Shown here in pieces: positions 44,685 to 52,910 of a stretch of 64,000 nt of DNA (within the stretch, counting starts at the first letter, position 1; every line of letters begins with the position of its first letter). This DNA comes from Pseudomonas sp. CFII64 (GTDB lineage Bacteria; Pseudomonadota; Gammaproteobacteria; Pseudomonadales; Pseudomonadaceae), in the NCBI RefSeq assembly GCF_000416235.1, contig NZ_ATLO01000049.1, forward strand, positions 372,001 to 436,000, written 5' to 3'. The notes under the pieces are model-generated. The model ran no database searches, was not told where the DNA came from, and saw only the letters and a program-made list of their open reading frames with translations. The position numbers were made by a program, and so were the translations under genes.

Positions 44685-46442
44685 GTGGCATTGACGATCC
44701 TTGGCCTGTCCGGCGCCCTTAGCCATGATCCTTCCGCTGCCCTGTACATCGACGGCAAGCTCGTCGCGGCGGCTGAGGAAGAGCGCTTCGTTCGCGATAA
44801 GCATGCAAAGAACCGCATGCCCTACGAGTCGGCGAAGTTTTGCCTTGAGCAGGCGGGCATCAAGCCTTCGGACGTGGATGTGGTGGCGATTCCTTTTGCG
44901 CCCATCAGCCTGTTCGGCAAAGCGCGCTGGCATTACGCCAAGCGTTACTGGTACGCCCCGGATCGTGCGCTCGATGCCCTGCTGATGGGCAATCGCCGCT
45001 ACAAGCGCTATCGCAACAAGATCGTCTGGTGCCTTGAGCAGCTGGGTTTCGATCCGAAGAAAATCAAGATCGAACCGGTCGAGCACCACCTGGCCCACGC
45101 TTCCAGTGCTTACCACTGTTCCGGTTTTCAAGAGAAAACCGCGATCATGGGCATCGACGGCAAGGGTGAGTACGCCACGACCTTCTTCGGCTACGGCGAA
45201 AACGGCAAGATCCACAAGATCAAGGAATTCTTCGATCCGGATTCCCTGGGCGGCCTGTACGGCGCGATCACTGAATTCCTCGGCTTTGAAATGCTCGATG
45301 GCGAGTTCAAGGTCATGGGCATGGCGCCGTACGGCGATGCCAGCAAGTATGACTTCTCACGTCTGGCGACTTTCGAGAATGGCGAACTGGTGATCAACAC
45401 CGAGCTGGCCAACGTGATTGGCCTGCGTCGCTATAAAGAGAACGGCAAGGGCTTTTACTTCTCGCCGAAGCTGATCGAGTGGTTGGGCCCGAAACGCGTC
45501 GGTGACGTGGCCGACGAGCCTTACATCCATTACGCCGCCAGCATGCAAGCGCTGTTCGAAAAGCTGGCGCTGCAGATGATGGATCACTACCTGGGCGACA
45601 TTCTCAAGGAAACCGGCAAGATTGCCTTCGCCGGTGGCTGTGCGTTGAACGTCAAGCTGAACCAGAAGATCATCGCGCGCCCAGAAGTCAAAGAGCTGTT
45701 CGTGCAGCCGGCTTCCGGCGATGCGGGTACGGCGGTGGGCGCGGCGGCGTATGTGTCCCATGCGCGTGGCGTGCCGGTGGAGAAGATGGAACACGTCTAC
45801 CTCGGCCCGTCCTACAGCAACGAAGACGTTATCGCGGCCTGCGCACGGCACCCGAGCAAGCCGGTGTGGCGCCAGATCGAAAACACCCCTGAGCGCATCG
45901 CCAAAATCATGGTTGAAGGCAATCCGGTGGCCTGGTTTCAGGGCCGCATGGAGTTCGGTCCGCGCGCCTTGGGTGGTCGTTCGATCATTGGCTGCCCAAG
46001 CATCCCGGGCGTGGCTGATCGCATCAACCATCAGATCAAGTTCCGCGAGCGCTGGAGGCCTTTCTGCCCGTCGATGCTCGACACCGTTGCGCCACAGATG
46101 ATCAAGATCGATCACCCCGCGCCGTTCATGACCTTTACGTTCGAAGTGGCTGAAGAATGGAAGACCCGCGTGCCGGAAGTCGTCCATGAAGATGGCACTT
46201 CCCGCGCCCAGGTGCTCAAACGCGAGTACAACCCGCGTTACTACGACATGATGAAGGCTCTGGAAGTCTTGACCGGCAATGGCGTGTCGCTGAACACGTC
46301 GCTGAACCGTCGTGGCGAACCGATGATCTGCTCGCCGACCGACGCGTTGAACATGTTCTTCGGTTCGGATCTGGAATACCTGATCATGGAAGACATTCTG
46401 GTGGTCAAAGACGGCGTGGAAACCTATGACACGCTCGGCTGA
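44685..46442 (+). CDS. wapO: LPS core O-carbamoyltransferase WapO (NodU family)
   Basis: 585 residues. Transfers carbamoyl from carbamoyl phosphate to the heptose of the inner core (7-O-carbamoyl on HepII in P. aeruginosa). The start is GTG 44685 with GAGG ten bases upstream, giving MALTILGLSGALSHDPSAAL. Typical NodU features: AAEEERFVRDKHAKNRMP, EHHLAHASSAYHCSGF with the conserved His pair, GIDGKGEYAT, GGCALNVKLNQKI, and FQGRMEFGPRALGGRSIIG. Overlaps wapH by 17 bases. First gene of the second LPS block. Confidence 0.93.
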   Translation: MALTILGLSGALSHDPSAALYIDGKLVAAAEEERFVRDKHAKNRMPYESAKFCLEQAGIKPSDVDVVAIPFAPISLFGKARWHYAKRYWYAPDRALDALLMGNRRYKRYRNKIVWCLEQLGFDPKKIKIEPVEHHLAHASSAYHCSGFQEKTAIMGIDGKGEYATTFFGYGENGKIHKIKEFFDPDSLGGLYGAITEFLGFEMLDGEFKVMGMAPYGDASKYDFSRLATFENGELVINTELANVIGLRRYKENGKGFYFSPKLIEWLGPKRVGDVADEPYIHYAASMQALFEKLALQMMDHYLGDILKETGKIAFAGGCALNVKLNQKIIARPEVKELFVQPASGDAGTAVGAAAYVSHARGVPVEKMEHVYLGPSYSNEDVIAACARHPSKPVWRQIENTPERIAKIMVEGNPVAWFQGRMEFGPRALGGRSIIGCPSIPGVADRINHQIKFRERWRPFCPSMLDTVAPQMIKIDHPAPFMTFTFEVAEEWKTRVPEVVHEDGTSRAQVLKREYNPRYYDMMKALEVLTGNGVSLNTSLNRRGEPMICSPTDALNMFFGSDLEYLIMEDILVVKDGVETYDTLG

Positions 46443-47556
46443 GCGCCATGTGCTGCAGTTCTGTCACGGCTATGATGGCCCGTTTCTGGACTGCGCCCGG
46501 CAATACGCCAGCCTGTTCGCCGGCAAGGGCTACCGTGTCACCACGGTATTCCTGACCGGTGCCGCTGATGCCGAGGTCGCGGCGGGTTGCGCCTCGGATG
46601 AAGTGCTGTTTCTGGAGCACAGCTCCAAAGCCATTCGCGGCCTGAAAATCCGTGCGATCCGCGACCTGCGCAAGATCGTCGCGTCCCGGGATTTCAGCTT
46701 CTGCATCGCCCATCGCTTCAAGCCGGTGTACATCGCCCTGCTGGCAACGCGCTTGCCGGTTATCGGCGTGCATCACGCCTTTGGCGACTATCAGCGCCGC
46801 AGTCGCAAACTGTTCGCGCAGATCTTTCGCTGGCGGCTGAGCCTGCTCGGTGTGTCCGATGCGGTGCGCGACGACATGCGCAGCAGCCTGCCGAAGTGGC
46901 CGACGGGGCGCATTCAGACGCTGTACAACCGTATCGATATCGAGCAACTGCAAGCCAGCCAGTTTTCCGCTGAGCACGCTCGTGAAGAATTGGGCCTGTC
47001 GCCATCAGCCTGGATCGTCGGCAATGTCGGGCGTCTGCATCCGGACAAGGATCAAGCCACGCTGTTGCGCGGTTTCGCCAAGGCACTGCCTGATCTGCCG
47101 TCGAACAGCCAGTTGGTGATTCTTGGCAAGGGGCGTCTTGAACAGGATCTCAAGGAGCTGGCGCTGGAACTGGGTATCGGTTCCCAAGTGCTGTTCCTCG
47201 GCCAGGTCCAGGATGCGCGTCGTTATTACAAGGCCTTTGATGTGTTTGCCCTCAGCTCGGACCACGAACCGTTCGGCATGGTCCTGCTGGAAGCCATGGT
47301 GGCCGGCGTGCCGCTCCTGGCCACGTCGTGCGGCGGAGCCAGGGAAGTGGTCGAAGGCGTCGGCGTGCTGTTTCCGCTGGGTGATGACGAGCGTTTGGCC
47401 CAAGGCCTGCTGCATTTGTCTGCGCTGGATGCCGAGCAGCGCCAGGCGTGTGCTGATCTGATGTTGCTGCGCCTGCGTGAGCGCTTCTCCGATCAGGCTG
47501 TGCGCGACGTGTTCTGGCGTCTGCCTCAAGTCATCAGCGTGACGGCGGAGTCCTGA
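46426..47556 (+). CDS. wapH: Glycosyltransferase family 4, WapH-like outer-core transferase
   Basis: 376 residues, cytoplasmic GT-B enzyme. N-terminal acceptor domain; AHRFKPVYIALLATRLPVIG; C-terminal GNVGRLHPDKDQATLLRGFA and SSDHEPFGMVLLEAMVAGVP with EX7E donor-binding motif. The position after wapO is that of P. aeruginosa wapH, which adds a core glucose. Donor and linkage are not deducible from sequence. Translationally coupled to both neighbours (TGATG into the next gene). Confidence 0.85.
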   Translation: MTRSAERHVLQFCHGYDGPFLDCARQYASLFAGKGYRVTTVFLTGAADAEVAAGCASDEVLFLEHSSKAIRGLKIRAIRDLRKIVASRDFSFCIAHRFKPVYIALLATRLPVIGVHHAFGDYQRRSRKLFAQIFRWRLSLLGVSDAVRDDMRSSLPKWPTGRIQTLYNRIDIEQLQASQFSAEHAREELGLSPSAWIVGNVGRLHPDKDQATLLRGFAKALPDLPSNSQLVILGKGRLEQDLKELALELGIGSQVLFLGQVQDARRYYKAFDVFALSSDHEPFGMVLLEAMVAGVPLLATSCGGAREVVEGVGVLFPLGDDERLAQGLLHLSALDAEQRQACADLMLLRLRERFSDQAVRDVFWRLPQVISVTAES

Positions 47557-48452
47557 TGCTCAATCGATTGCAAGGCTGGCGTGAGCGTGGCTGGAACCTG
47601 ATCGATGCCGACGCTTATCAACAGGCCTGGCAGCGTTTCGGTGGCAGCGTGGCGACTCATCCGCTGGTGGTCGAACGCCTTGCCGGACTGGCTGATATTC
47701 CCGTGCGTTATCTGGCCTGGGAGCAAGACGGCGATATAAAGGCAGCGATTCCGACCTGGGGTCGCTCGCTGGCGCTGTCCAAAGATGTGTTGAAAAGTCG
47801 CGGCAAGAAAGGCTTGTTCGATCTGGGCAACGCCGAATTGATCCTGCCGATTGCCGCCGATGTGCAGGTGCCCGTACGGCATCGCGGGCGCTATCTGTCG
47901 GCGCTCAATGAAGGCCGCGTCACGACCTTCAAGCCTCAGGCTGAATCCCTGGCGATGGCGCGAACCCCGGAAGAGCTGTCGAAAAAGTTTCGCTACAACC
48001 AGCGCCGCGAACTGCGTCTGCTGGAAGAGGCTGGCGGCATCGTGCGCCCGGTCAGCGAGTTCAGCAGCGCCGAAATGGCCCGCATGTATTGCGACCTGTT
48101 CCAGCGCCGCTGGGGTTTCCCGGCGACAGGTGCCGAGCGCATGGGTGAAGTCATCGAATTGCTGCGTGAGTTCCTGACCGGCTCGGTGGTGTTTCTCAAT
48201 GACGCGCCCATCGCGATCCAGCTGGTGTATCGCGTCGAAGCCCCCGAGTGGATCAGCGTCGAGTACGTCAACGGCGGCGTCGACCCCGAAACCCGGGACT
48301 TCAGCCCCGGCAGCGTGCTGAGTTTTCTCAATACCCAAAGCGCCTGGGAAGATGCCCGCGCGCTGGGCAAACCGCTGCGTTTCTCGTTCGGTCGCGCCGA
48401 CCGCGAGTACAAGGATCGTTGGTGCAACCCCGTGCCGGTATTCCAGATTTGA
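47556..48452 (+). CDS. Mig-14-like protein (GNAT-fold, antimicrobial peptide resistance)
   Basis: 298 residues without a signal peptide. Matches the Mig-14 family: RYNQRRELRLLEEAGG, YCDLFQRRWGFPATG, APIAIQLVYRVEAPEWISVE and the C-terminal FSFGRADREYKDRWCNP, which resemble a GNAT/FemX acyltransferase fold. In Salmonella mig-14 supports resistance to cationic peptides, and PA5003 is its homologue in the P. aeruginosa core cluster. Its stop codon is shared with the TTG start of dnpA (TTGA). Confidence 0.85.
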   Translation: MLNRLQGWRERGWNLIDADAYQQAWQRFGGSVATHPLVVERLAGLADIPVRYLAWEQDGDIKAAIPTWGRSLALSKDVLKSRGKKGLFDLGNAELILPIAADVQVPVRHRGRYLSALNEGRVTTFKPQAESLAMARTPEELSKKFRYNQRRELRLLEEAGGIVRPVSEFSSAEMARMYCDLFQRRWGFPATGAERMGEVIELLREFLTGSVVFLNDAPIAIQLVYRVEAPEWISVEYVNGGVDPETRDFSPGSVLSFLNTQSAWEDARALGKPLRFSFGRADREYKDRWCNPVPVFQI

Positions 48453-49858
48453 GCCGTAAACAGGAGCTGCTCAAGCGCCATCGCCGTAACAAGCGTGTGG
48501 CGCTGCTGATCGGCTTGCTGTTGCTGATTGTTGTGGGCGTGCTGGTGGCGTGGTGGTTGCCGCTGTTGCTGGCGTTGCTTGGATGGATCGCTCACGAAGC
48601 CTGGTTTGCCGATCACCTGTTTTATTCGCCCAAAGACGATTATCAGTACAACTTCCCGGTGGATGCCGAAATTGCCGGCGTCAGCCTGGACGGCGAACGC
48701 TTGCACCTTGAAGCGCCATTGCAGCTGTCGGGGGATGAAACCCTGATCCTGGCGATAAAACTCAAAAGCACCTGGCTTGGACGTTTTCTGGACCCGGTCA
48801 TTGAGATGCAGGGTACTGAAGTCGCGGATCGCCAGGCCTTCGAACGTGGCGTCGACGGCGTGCGTTACCTGAATCTCAGCGGGCTCGGTGCGGCACTGCT
48901 CGACGGCTCGTTGCGTCTGCACGCTCGCTTCTGTGGTCTTCAGGGCCCGCCCCGGCTTTGGGTGTTTCGTCAGCCGGATGCCCGTCAGCAAAAAATCATG
49001 GTGATTGCGCCTCACGCCGACGACGCCGAGCTGGCGGCGTTCGGTTTGTACAGTCAGGCGCAGGATGCCTGGATCGTGACGCTGACCGCAGGTGAAATCG
49101 AAGCCGAGCATTATCAGCAAATGGGCATGCAGCGCGCCGAAGCCGCGCGAATCAAGGGCCGCCTGCGTGCCTGGGACAGCATTGCCGTGCCACGTTGGGG
49201 CGGTGTTGCGGAAGCGCAGTGCGTGCAGCTTGGTTATTTCTGCCTGCAACTTGCGGCGATGCAGGCTGCGCCGGATCAGCCCGTGGCGTCGCGCGAAGCG
49301 GATCTGAGCGATACCCGACTGTTCCGTCAGTTCAATTCGTTGCCGCTGCCCGGCGACGTCGATGGCGCTCCGACCTGGAATAACCTGCTTGCCGACCTGC
49401 GGGCACTGCTCTTGCATGCTCGACCCGAGGTGCTGGTAATGCCGCATCCGGCGATTGATCCGCATCCGGACCATATCTGCGCCCAGGCTGCGGTACTCGA
49501 AGCGTTGCAAGGCCTGCAATGGCAGCCGCAGGTGATTCTGGGCTACGCCAATCACTTGCATGACAATGATCGCTGGCCGATGGGTGATGCCTATAGCGGC
49601 ATCAGTTTGCCGCCGGTTTTCGATGCCGGGCTGCAACTGACGCCTTATACCCTGCAATTGACTGCCGCACAGCAACGCGACAAAGCCATGGCGCTGGGTA
49701 TGATGCACGACCTGCAACCGCCCATGCCGCTCAAGCGCAAGGTTCGGCGCTGGTTACAAGGATTGTTGGCTGGCCGACGCTGGCCGGCAGAGGGTGAAAA
49801 CGAATTCTACAGAAAGGCTGTTCGCCGCCACGAGCTGTTCTGGCGCAAGGACATCTGA
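48449..49858 (+). CDS. dnpA: PIG-L family de-N-acetylase DnpA
   Basis: 469 residues from TTG 48449, giving (M)SRKQELLKRHRRNKRV. The basic N-terminus is followed by a membrane segment (~19-45, ALLIGLLLLIVVGVLVAWWL), so it is membrane-anchored. The PIG-L zinc motif IAPHADDAELAAFG lies near 189 and the second one, IDPHPDHICAQAA, near 341. DnpA of P. aeruginosa affects fluoroquinolone tolerance and is thought to deacetylate a core sugar. TTG is the only start that fits the overlap with the mig-14-like gene; the longer frame lies inside that gene. Confidence 0.9.
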   Translation: MSRKQELLKRHRRNKRVALLIGLLLLIVVGVLVAWWLPLLLALLGWIAHEAWFADHLFYSPKDDYQYNFPVDAEIAGVSLDGERLHLEAPLQLSGDETLILAIKLKSTWLGRFLDPVIEMQGTEVADRQAFERGVDGVRYLNLSGLGAALLDGSLRLHARFCGLQGPPRLWVFRQPDARQQKIMVIAPHADDAELAAFGLYSQAQDAWIVTLTAGEIEAEHYQQMGMQRAEAARIKGRLRAWDSIAVPRWGGVAEAQCVQLGYFCLQLAAMQAAPDQPVASREADLSDTRLFRQFNSLPLPGDVDGAPTWNNLLADLRALLLHARPEVLVMPHPAIDPHPDHICAQAAVLEALQGLQWQPQVILGYANHLHDNDRWPMGDAYSGISLPPVFDAGLQLTPYTLQLTAAQQRDKAMALGMMHDLQPPMPLKRKVRRWLQGLLAGRRWPAEGENEFYRKAVRRHELFWRKDI

Positions 49859-49886
49859 TTCAGCAGGTTGCGGTTCAAGGAAAATA

Positions 49887-50843
49887 ATGAAAGTTCTACT
49901 TCTGGTCCAGAAAGAACAACGAGCCATTCTGGATCGCTTGTATGAAGGCATCGCCGCGCACTGCGAGTGTGATCTGCGCTGGCTGACGTCGGCCGAGCAG
50001 AGAAATCTGCGCGCCTACTTTCGACGTGAAGTGGATGTCACGCAGTACGACCGCATCGTTTTTTTCCTGCGCTTCAAACAGGAAATCCGTCAGGTTGCAT
50101 TCATTCGCACCCTTCCCAATCTGGTGATCCTCGAACACGATGCTTACCAGAACTACATTTCCTGCAAGTACACCGGAAAATTCAGCGCCCATTATCGGAA
50201 GCTGCCATGGGTACGAGTGATCTGTTCCGGGTTTATAGTGAGCGAGCGTTTGCGGGCTGAAGGTTTCGATGCGGTGTTCGTGCCCAAAGGTTATGACCAG
50301 AGCCTGTTGCAGGATCAGGGACGCGAGCGCGATATCGAACTGGCGTTCGTTGGCAGCACCAATAGCGTGGCTTACAGCGGACGCAAGGCGTTGCTGGACG
50401 AGTTGGGCCAGGTCGAGAACCTGGTGGTGACACGTACCAAGTCGGGCGAAGAGTACTGCGAGACACTCAACCGGATTCGTTTTTTCGTCAGTGCCGATGT
50501 GGGCATGGGCGAGTACATGATCAAGAATTTCGAGGCCATGGCCTGCGGCTGCGTGTTGCTGGCCTATGATCAGGGCGAAGGCGAAAATCGCGCCCTGGGT
50601 CTGCAGGATATGGAAAACGTGGTGTTCTATAGCAGCATTGCGCAGTTGCAGGGGAAGCTGGCCGTGCTGCGCAGCGATCCGCAATCGGCGGCGCGTATTG
50701 CCGTCAATGGCCGTAATCTGGCAATGTCGCAATTCAGTTTTGCAACGATTGGCCAGCGTATTGTCAAAGAGCTTGAGCCTGCGCTTCGAACGCCTGCACC
50801 TTTGACGTGGTTTGAGCGGATGCGGGCGACGCTGGGGTTCTGA
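49887..50843 (+). CDS. ssg: Cell-surface glycosyltransferase Ssg
   Basis: 318 residues from ATG 49887 with AAGG in front. Cytoplasmic glycosyltransferase-like protein; MKVLLLVQKEQRAILDRLYE, LVILEHDAYQNYISCKYTGK, VFVPKGYDQSLL, KNFEAMACGCVLLAYDQGEG (donor-site region with EAMACG). In P. aeruginosa and P. fluorescens ssg (PA5001) mutants have altered LPS and surface motility. Sits between dnpA and the wapR-like gene, as there. Confidence 0.9.
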   Translation: MKVLLLVQKEQRAILDRLYEGIAAHCECDLRWLTSAEQRNLRAYFRREVDVTQYDRIVFFLRFKQEIRQVAFIRTLPNLVILEHDAYQNYISCKYTGKFSAHYRKLPWVRVICSGFIVSERLRAEGFDAVFVPKGYDQSLLQDQGRERDIELAFVGSTNSVAYSGRKALLDELGQVENLVVTRTKSGEEYCETLNRIRFFVSADVGMGEYMIKNFEAMACGCVLLAYDQGEGENRALGLQDMENVVFYSSIAQLQGKLAVLRSDPQSAARIAVNGRNLAMSQFSFATIGQRIVKELEPALRTPAPLTWFERMRATLGF

Positions 50844-51079
50844 ATTCAGGCACGATCCTGATCGCGGATTGTTAATGCGGCGTGTTGTTGGTGTTGTGGT
50901 TATACCTATTACTTTCAGGTTTCACGGGTTACCTTCCTCGGCCTTGCACGCTGTGTATTGCTGATCAAGACAAGTGAATATCTGGGCTTACGCTGCCGTC
51001 TGGAGTGTGCATTGGCTTTACCAATAATTGATCGCGCCTTGGTGGATGTGGGCTTGCCTGCATCGAGGCTCAACATCAG

Positions 51080-52180
51080 ATGAGCATCATTAATGTGATG
51101 TGGGCCAGCGGCTCGCCGTTTTCCTCGGTTCATAAGGTGCATCAGCAGATCGTCTCGCAACTCGATCCGAGCATCGAGATCAAGACCTGGTTTCTCCAAG
51201 GAGACATCAGCGACTGTTCCGAGCCTGTAAAAGACGCCCGCGAATGGCGACTGTCCTCGCGGTTGCTCAAAGAGCGGCATGTCTGGCGTTTGCTCAAACC
51301 CTGGATGCACGCACGTTTACGCAAAGCGCTGCTGGAAAGCGGCGCGAAAATCGTCTTGCTCGATGGCCTCGGCGTCGCGCGCGTGATGCTGCCCATTCTG
51401 AAAAACATGCCGGGTATCCGCGCTGTCGTGGTTTTCCACGGCTCCACGCGCTTGCGCGAGCAGCATCGCTCCCTGTTTCGTCAATTCCCGGCCGAGCGCC
51501 TGACGCTGGCGGCGGTCTCGCAAACCCTCGCCGTAGCCCTGCAGGAAGATCTGAAGCTGCCGGTGCAGGCGCTGCGCAGCGCACTTGAGCCTACGGCGTT
51601 TTGTATCCGGCTGCTGGAGCGCAAGCAAGCGCGCAAGGTGCTGGACTTGCCCGCCGATGGCATCCGCGTGCTCGGTGCCGTGGGGCGACTGGTTGCCGAC
51701 AAGGGCTTCGACTATTTGCTGGACGCCTTCGCGCAATCGCTGCCGCGCCATCCGGACCTCAATCTGGTGATCATTGGCGAAGGGCCTGATCGCGGCGTGC
51801 TTGAACGCAAGGTCAAACAGCTGGGGCTGACCGGCAAGGTGTTCATGCCGGGCCACAAGCCGGGCCTGGCCAAGTTGTATCGCGGTTTCGACTGGGTAGT
51901 GATTCCTTCTCGGGAAGAAGGCCTGGGTCTGGTTTTGCAGGAAGCAGTCATTGCCGGCGTGCCGGTACTGGTCAGCGATCTTGAAGTGTTTCGCGAGCAG
52001 TTGGGCGACGCTGGCTATTATGTGCCGGTCGCCGATGTTGCCGCGTGGGTCAAGGCGATTGGAACGCTGGTCTCGCAGGAAGGCGCCGATGTTTCCGCCT
52101 CCCAGTTCCAGGCCCTCGCACCTGAGGCGGCCTGGGAACGGTTCTGCGAGGATTCCCGAGCGCTGCTGTCGACTCAGTGA
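51080..52180 (+). CDS. wapR: Glycosyltransferase family 4, WapR-like
   Basis: 366 residues, GT-B fold. GAVGRLVADKGFDYLLDAFA and PSREEGLGLVLQEAVIAGVP hold the GT4 donor motifs. P. aeruginosa WapR (PA5000), between ssg and waaL, is the rhamnosyltransferase that makes the core form able to accept O antigen; the identical neighbourhood supports the name, but the sequence alone cannot fix the donor. A 236-base gap without features separates it from ssg, so it likely has its own promoter. Its stop is 18 bases from the convergent kinase gene. Confidence 0.75.
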   Translation: MSIINVMWASGSPFSSVHKVHQQIVSQLDPSIEIKTWFLQGDISDCSEPVKDAREWRLSSRLLKERHVWRLLKPWMHARLRKALLESGAKIVLLDGLGVARVMLPILKNMPGIRAVVVFHGSTRLREQHRSLFRQFPAERLTLAAVSQTLAVALQEDLKLPVQALRSALEPTAFCIRLLERKQARKVLDLPADGIRVLGAVGRLVADKGFDYLLDAFAQSLPRHPDLNLVIIGEGPDRGVLERKVKQLGLTGKVFMPGHKPGLAKLYRGFDWVVIPSREEGLGLVLQEAVIAGVPVLVSDLEVFREQLGDAGYYVPVADVAAWVKAIGTLVSQEGADVSASQFQALAPEAAWERFCEDSRALLSTQ

Positions 52181-52198
52181 GTCGGCGCTGCAAATGTT

Positions 52199-52804
52199 TC
52201 AGGCTGCGAGCAATGCCTGTTCCAGCGCTTGCAAAGGGAACTCGTCGCCCAGGTTCTCGCGTTTGATATAGCTGGAGAAATGCTGGACGTTGCGCTTGAT
52301 CAAGCGCTCGGACAGCGGCGCCTTGAAGAAACGCATATCGGCCACATCGATCAGGCCCAGCTTTTCCTCCGGCGTGACGACGATGTTGCCCAGGTGCAAC
52401 GATCTGAAATAAATCCCTGATTGATGCAGACTGCGCACCAGCTCGATAAGCGCCGGGAGCTGCTGCTGCCAGCTGAAACCGGGTTGACGGGCCCGCTGAC
52501 GCAGGGTTTCGCCGGGCAGCGGGCGATACAGAACGGCGGTCATGCCGGGTTTGTCGAGGGTGTAGAAATGCGTCACCTTGAGGGTTGGAACCCCCAGTTT
52601 CTCGAGCTTTGCGGCGTTATCGATGAAGCGTTTCGAATAGGGGCGCAGCAGTGCCGATGAAAACCATCGCTTGCGGCGGAACAGTTTAAGGATTTTGCCA
52701 TCCTGCAACATGTACACTTTCGCGCCATAGCTGTCGGCCTCCAGCACTTTGGCGCCGACGATCATTTGATTTAAAGCGGCCTTTGAGAGCCGTAAGCATT
52801 GCAT
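52199..52804 (-). CDS. Small kinase-like protein of the LPS locus (PA4998-like)
   Basis: 201 residues from ATG 52804; the longer frame reaches into waaL and lacks a better start. A minimal WaaP-type kinase: KVYMLQDGKILKLFRRKRW (ATP lysine), YFRSLHLGNIVV (~132-143, where the usual catalytic Asp is Ser) and GLIDVADMRFF (~150-160, metal Asp kept). The equivalent gene lies between waaL and msbA in P. aeruginosa; here it is divergent from waaL. Similar proteins are sometimes labelled toluene-tolerance proteins. Role unknown. Confidence 0.78.
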   Translation of the reverse strand: MQCLRLSKAALNQMIVGAKVLEADSYGAKVYMLQDGKILKLFRRKRWFSSALLRPYSKRFIDNAAKLEKLGVPTLKVTHFYTLDKPGMTAVLYRPLPGETLRQRARQPGFSWQQQLPALIELVRSLHQSGIYFRSLHLGNIVVTPEEKLGLIDVADMRFFKAPLSERLIKRNVQHFSSYIKRENLGDEFPLQALEQALLAA

Positions 52805-52910
52805 CAGTAGAAAGCCTTGTTGGAATGCGAGCGGATTGACGCGCAATGATGCCGAAAAGTTGCCGCTTGCACCATGCCGGGCTGATCTGGTCTGAAAATT
52901 AGGAGTCAGG

